Shown: positions 32,824 through 36,321 of the stretch, one piece after another
How the letters are laid out: each line of letters begins with the position of its first letter
Numbering within the stretch: position 1 is the first letter of the stretch
Assembly: GCA_016784425.1 (NCBI GenBank)
Contig: JADHUQ010000004.1
Coordinates: 1-36,321 of the forward strand
Reading direction: 5' to 3'
Source: Candidatus Delongbacteria bacterium
GTDB lineage: Bacteria > CAIWAD01 > BS150m-G50
Length of the DNA: 36,321 bases
Notes under the pieces: generated by a model
The model's input: the letters and a program-made list of their open reading frames with translations, nothing else
Told to the model about the DNA's origin: nothing
Database searches by the model: none
Position numbers and translations under genes: made by a program

Positions 32824-33978
32824 GTGGATAAGACAGCCAAGCCGATTTATCTCGATTATAACGCCACCACACCAATTGCCCCGGAGGTGGCAGCAGTTAT
32901 GCGCCCCCTGCTAGAAGAGGATTTTGGCAACCCCTCAAGTTCCCACCTCTATGGTCAGCAGGCCCGTAAAATTGTTGAAAGCGCTAGAAACGAAGTGGCG
33001 GCACTGCTTGGCTGTCTGGCGGAAGAGATCATATTCACCAGTGGTGGCAGCGAATCCAACAACATGGCTTTAAAAGGAATCGCCTGGTGGCATCGACGTC
33101 AGGGAACCCATATCATCACCTCTGTGATCGAACATCCTGCGGTTTCAGAAGTATGCTACTACCTGGAAAAACAAGGCTATTCTATAACACGGCTACCGGT
33201 TGACACCTTTGGCTTGATAGATCCTGATCAGTTTCGACGCTCTATACGAACGGAAACTGTGCTGGCGACAATTATGCTGGCTAATAACGAAGTCGGATCG
33301 ATTCAACCGATAAAGGAGGTGGCATCCATTGCCCACGAAAGTGGCATCCTCTTTCACACCGACGCAGCCCAGGCGGTCGGGAAAATGGCTCTTTCAGTAA
33401 CAGATCTGGGGGTTGATCTATTGACTGTCGCCGGACATAAGCTGTATGCGCCCAAAGGGGTAGGGGCGCTCTACCTGAAAGCCGGCGTCCAGTTGGCCCG
33501 GTTGATTCACGGGGCTGATCACGAGGGGAATCGTCGTGCCGGAACAGAGAACACGCTCGAAATCGCCGGTCTGGGTGAGGCCTGTCGTCTGGCTCGTGTG
33601 ACTATGACCCGGGAAGAGACTGCACAATGCCACCTCAGGGATCGTCTGCAGGCCGGATTACTGGAGCGCCTGCCGCAAGCAAGGGTCAACGGACCACTCG
33701 ATCAGCGGTTGCCAAACACCTTAAGTATTGGTATTCCTGGAATTAAGGCGGACAAAGTTCTAATAGATATCGGAGAGATGGTTGCAGCTTCCGCCGGCGC
33801 CGCCTGCCACACTGAAAGCGTGGAGATCTCGCGAGTGTTGAGGGAAATGAGGGTGCCCCCCGAATTTGCCACCGGTACACTTCGACTTTCCGTTGGACGC
33901 TATACAACAGAGACTGAAATAGATCGGGCTCTGGAGATGATAGTTAAGGCAGTACAGGAACAACAGCTTTTGGGGTGA
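32824..33978 (+). CDS. Cysteine desulfurase (NifS/IscS-like class V aminotransferase), GTG start
   Basis: IYLDYNATTPIAPEV, FTSGGSESNNMALKG, HTDAAQAVGKM, VAGHKLYAPKGVGALYL, and catalytic-Cys context SAGAACHTESVEISRVLREM. GGGAGGAAAG lies before GTG. Confidence 0.94.
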   Translation: MDKTAKPIYLDYNATTPIAPEVAAVMRPLLEEDFGNPSSSHLYGQQARKIVESARNEVAALLGCLAEEIIFTSGGSESNNMALKGIAWWHRRQGTHIITSVIEHPAVSEVCYYLEKQGYSITRLPVDTFGLIDPDQFRRSIRTETVLATIMLANNEVGSIQPIKEVASIAHESGILFHTDAAQAVGKMALSVTDLGVDLLTVAGHKLYAPKGVGALYLKAGVQLARLIHGADHEGNRRAGTENTLEIAGLGEACRLARVTMTREETAQCHLRDRLQAGLLERLPQARVNGPLDQRLPNTLSIGIPGIKADKVLIDIGEMVAASAGAACHTESVEISRVLREMRVPPEFATGTLRLSVGRYTTETEIDRALEMIVKAVQEQQLLG

Positions 33979-33982
33979 ACAG

Positions 33983-34321
33983 ATGAAAGTCCTCTATACT
34001 ACCCTGATTGTAATCTGCGCCCTGGTGCTGGCAGCTCATTTCTTCCGTCTCGGGATAATCACGCTGGTGATTGTAAGCCTTGTCCTGCCGTTGTTGCTTC
34101 TTGTCCGCCACGAACTTACCTGCCGCCTGGTGCAACTGTACTTCGCTTTGGGCACCATTGAATGGTTGCGGGTCCTGGTGGTTTATACCAGACAGCGTCA
34201 GTCTATCGGTGAACCCTGGATCCGTCTGGCGGTCATCCTCGGCATTGTGGCGCTTATCACAGCTGTCGTCAGCTGGCAGGTGGGGGTTATCGCAAAAACT
34301 CAGGATAAAAGGTCTTTCTGA
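33983..34321 (+). CDS. Small multi-TM hypothetical protein
   Basis: 112-aa hydrophobic ORF starting 5 nt after the cysteine desulfurase stop, with about three to four predicted TM segments by eye. Confidence 0.65.
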   Translation: MKVLYTTLIVICALVLAAHFFRLGIITLVIVSLVLPLLLLVRHELTCRLVQLYFALGTIEWLRVLVVYTRQRQSIGEPWIRLAVILGIVALITAVVSWQVGVIAKTQDKRSF

Positions 34322-34342
34322 ATTAACATCACTATTATCTTC

Positions 34343-34428
34343 CTGCAGGGGGGTGATTCCGATCAGGTCGTGGCTGCTATCGCAATGCCGATCCTGATCA
34401 GCCCCGGCGCTATAGTATTTCCCAGTTA
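34343..34428 (+). pseudogene. Possible MarC-family membrane protein fragment cut off by the palindromic repeat
   Basis: In-frame peptide LQGGDSDQVVAAIAMPILISPGAI resembles the MarC segment ...VPLAxPLLxGPGAI. Similarity stops where the repeat element begins. Confidence 0.4.
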
Positions 34429-34526
34429 AGCTGACCGTTTGAGTTAATGCATTTCGGGAAATACTATTTACATGATGCCACTGTCTCCATTATAAAACAG
34501 ACATTTCAGATGAGCATCACTATATC
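34411..34526 (+). repeat. Palindromic dispersed repeat (MITE-like), right copy, inverted relative to the left copy
   Basis: TATAGTATTTCCCAGTTAAGCTGACCGTTTGAGTTAATGCATTTCGGGAAATACTATTTACATGATGCCACTGTCTCCATTATAAAACAGACATTTCAGATGAGCATCACTATATC. Perfect 12-bp arms at 34412-34423 and 34456-34467. Confidence 0.85.
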
Positions 34527-34540
34527 AGCGGAAGTATCGT

Positions 34541-34829
34541 TATCGGGCAATGCCTTCCCAGCGGGAAGCACCATAGCTGAATAGCAAACCCCCTCCCGGT
34601 TTCAACACCCTCTGGAATGATTGCAGCAGGGCTGCATGTGTCCCGCGGGGCAGATGGAAAAGTGAATGGAACAGCATCCCCCATCGAGCAGGGTTGCCCC
34701 AGCCGGAAGCCTGCTGCAGAACTGTACCAGGAGATCCTTACTGTCGTACTGATTACGCTGGTCATGATAAGTCTGGGCAATCTGATTGTAGCCGGTTCTG
34801 ACGATATTTTTGTGCTTGCTGTCCATCAT
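34541..34829 (-). pseudogene. SAM-dependent methyltransferase remnant with internal deletion and frameshift
   Basis: N-terminal MMDSKHKNIVRTGYNQIAQTYHDQRNQ...LPAGATLLDGG is followed almost directly, in another frame, by LFHSLFHLPRGTHAALLQSFQRVLKPGGGLLFSYGASRWEGIAR. The middle of the fold is missing. Confidence 0.75.
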
Positions 34830-34888
34830 TATGAACCGGACGTGGTTTGTCGGAGATCAGGGTTGGCGCGGGCGATGAAGAGCTGTTT

Positions 34889-35767
34889 TTACAAAATCAC
34901 CCCGATACCGACTTTAAGGTAGTAGTGAGACATGTCGAAGCTGATATATTCACCGCTGTATCCGCTGGCTGGCGGCTGGCTGTATTCAAAGAAGTCCGCA
35001 CTTTCCGGTCGATCACCCCGGAACTCACCGCTCAGCAGCGCTTCTGTAGAAGCGGAAAAAACTTCGAAATCACTGCGACCCGGCACCTGGCCGAAATCGG
35101 ACAACACCCCACCCGCCTCCAGGTAGAGCAACCCCTGCTCCAGGATAATATACTCCAACCCGATACAGGCGGTGGCGGCCAGGATGGCCTCTGAGTAGCG
35201 GTGGATAACTGCGAACCAGGATCCGTTATCATCCCCGGGAAATATGTTTGTATAGTTGATGCTTCCGTTAGCGCCCAGCCAACCCAGACCGGCGCCCGCT
35301 CCCAGGTAGAGCAGGTCATGACGGGTGGACATTGGTGGATAGTACTTGATCATCCCCAGCGCATGAAAGGTGGAGAAAGTGTCCGTTCGCTTCAGGTAGC
35401 CGGTACCGTCGGTCAACGGCCCGCGCGCCCACTGCGCGATAGTGACGTCACTGGCTTCACCAAAGTCACAGGACAGACGCAGATGAATATGGCTGGTGAG
35501 ATCGGTTTCCAGGGAAAAGGCGAGCAGGTTGAGCCATTTCAGGGGTGGCAGCGCCAGGCCGGTCGGCAAAATCCACTCCTCCAGCTCCTCCTCCTGAAAA
35601 TAGCCTGCAAAGCGCTGCAGATCAGCATTATAGCTGGAGGGATTAACCTGTCCCCTGCCATATTCCATCGTCAGGCGGAATTCAGAAAAAGGAGATGCAA
35701 GATCAGTGCACCCAGCCGTCTGCCAGCCTGAGAGAAATAACAGCAGAAACAGGGTAGACAACCTCAT
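34889..35767 (-). CDS. Exported hypothetical protein, possibly an outer-membrane beta-barrel
   Basis: Signal peptide MRLSTLFLLLFLSGWQTAGC. Many alternating aromatic/polar strands and a terminal YLKVGIGVIL. Confidence 0.55.
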   Translation of the reverse strand: MRLSTLFLLLFLSGWQTAGCTDLASPFSEFRLTMEYGRGQVNPSSYNADLQRFAGYFQEEELEEWILPTGLALPPLKWLNLLAFSLETDLTSHIHLRLSCDFGEASDVTIAQWARGPLTDGTGYLKRTDTFSTFHALGMIKYYPPMSTRHDLLYLGAGAGLGWLGANGSINYTNIFPGDDNGSWFAVIHRYSEAILAATACIGLEYIILEQGLLYLEAGGVLSDFGQVPGRSDFEVFSASTEALLSGEFRGDRPESADFFEYSQPPASGYSGEYISFDMSHYYLKVGIGVIL

Positions 35768-36082
35768 TGTGATCTCCAGCTGAACAGGTTCTAATACTCA
35801 TCTGCAATATGGCCTTTAAAAATCTAATTGTAACCGATTTCCGTAAGGAGCTGGCGTTTCTGTAAACCAACCAGGCTAAATCGGTGAGATCCGGGAGCGG
35901 ACCTGCTACGCCATTTCCCGATAATACCGTTTCCGGGATCAGCTGAAACGACCCCTGCGTAATCTTACGCTGCAGCTTCTCATCCACATCGCACCCGGGA
36001 AATTATTCTATAATCGACAGATTCCGGAAGCGCATTACTTGTGAACAGAAGATGCCACCCTCCCCCCTTCCATGACTCAGCG

Positions 36083-36114
36083 AAAAAAAAAGGACTGCCG
36101 TCGCGCGACAGTCC
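36083..36114 (-). terminator. Rho-independent terminator on the minus strand
   Basis: Minus strand reads GGACTGTCGCGCGACGGCAGTCC followed by TTTTTTTTT. Confidence 0.85.
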
Positions 36115-36147
36115 CGAGTTGTTAAGCTCAATAGAATCAGCTGCTTT

Positions 36148-36321
36148 CGACCCTTCAGTCGTAAACCTGTTCGGTTGATACAGGATCAGATACTTACTTA
36201 CGACCCTTCAGTCGTAAACCTGTTCGGTTGATACAGGATCAGATACTTACTTACGACCCTTCAGTCGTAAACCTGTTCGGTTGATACAGGATCAGATACT
36301 TACTTACGACCCTTCAGTCGT
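36148..36321. repeat. 53-bp tandem repeat, three full copies plus a 15-bp partial, reaching the window edge
   Basis: CGACCCTTCAGTCGTAAACCTGTTCGGTTGATACAGGATCAGATACTTACTTA starts at 36148, 36201 and 36254, with a partial at 36307. Each unit contains ACGAC/GTCGT-type and CCTGT...ACAGG inverted repeats. Confidence 0.95.

Noticed and set aside
36148-36321. Possible CRISPR array at the right edge
   Set aside because: The repeat is strictly tandem with a 53-bp period, has no variable spacers, and no cas genes are present.

Overview
This is a bacterial chromosomal window, mostly ordinary core genome. The replication and topology block is on the minus strand: dnaA-dnaN-recF-DUF721-gyrB-gyrA. It is followed by a secreted M1-type metallopeptidase with a C-terminal sorting-like tail and a CCA-adding/poly(A) polymerase family enzyme. 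A plus-strand group encodes a DUF4230-like protein, a ZIP transporter and a PhzF-like protein, followed by a broken GNAT gene. A second minus-strand block carries valS, a DUF4139-like protein, recG, priA and a peptidase MA-like protein, with a compact RpoD-type sigma factor and a DegP/HtrA protease further right. The right end has a frameshifted GDT1/UPF0016 gene, a cysteine desulfurase and a beta-barrel-like or secreted protein. The compact sigma factor and the YPNPFN...GVYF tail suggest an FCB-superphylum relative; this is inference. The unusual material is non-coding: (i) a hairpin-dense interval at about 18.28-19.0 kb containing a 112-bp tandem repeat; (ii) two inverted copies about 16 kb apart of a palindromic MITE-like element, next to decayed genes; (iii) a 53-bp tandem hairpin repeat running off the right edge; (iv) DnaA-box-like clusters, including three 9-mers at exact 11-bp spacing at the 5' end of gyrA. 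I found no CRISPR array, tRNA, rRNA or intact transposase, and no convincing new multi-gene system. No searches, folding or GC-skew calculations could be run.
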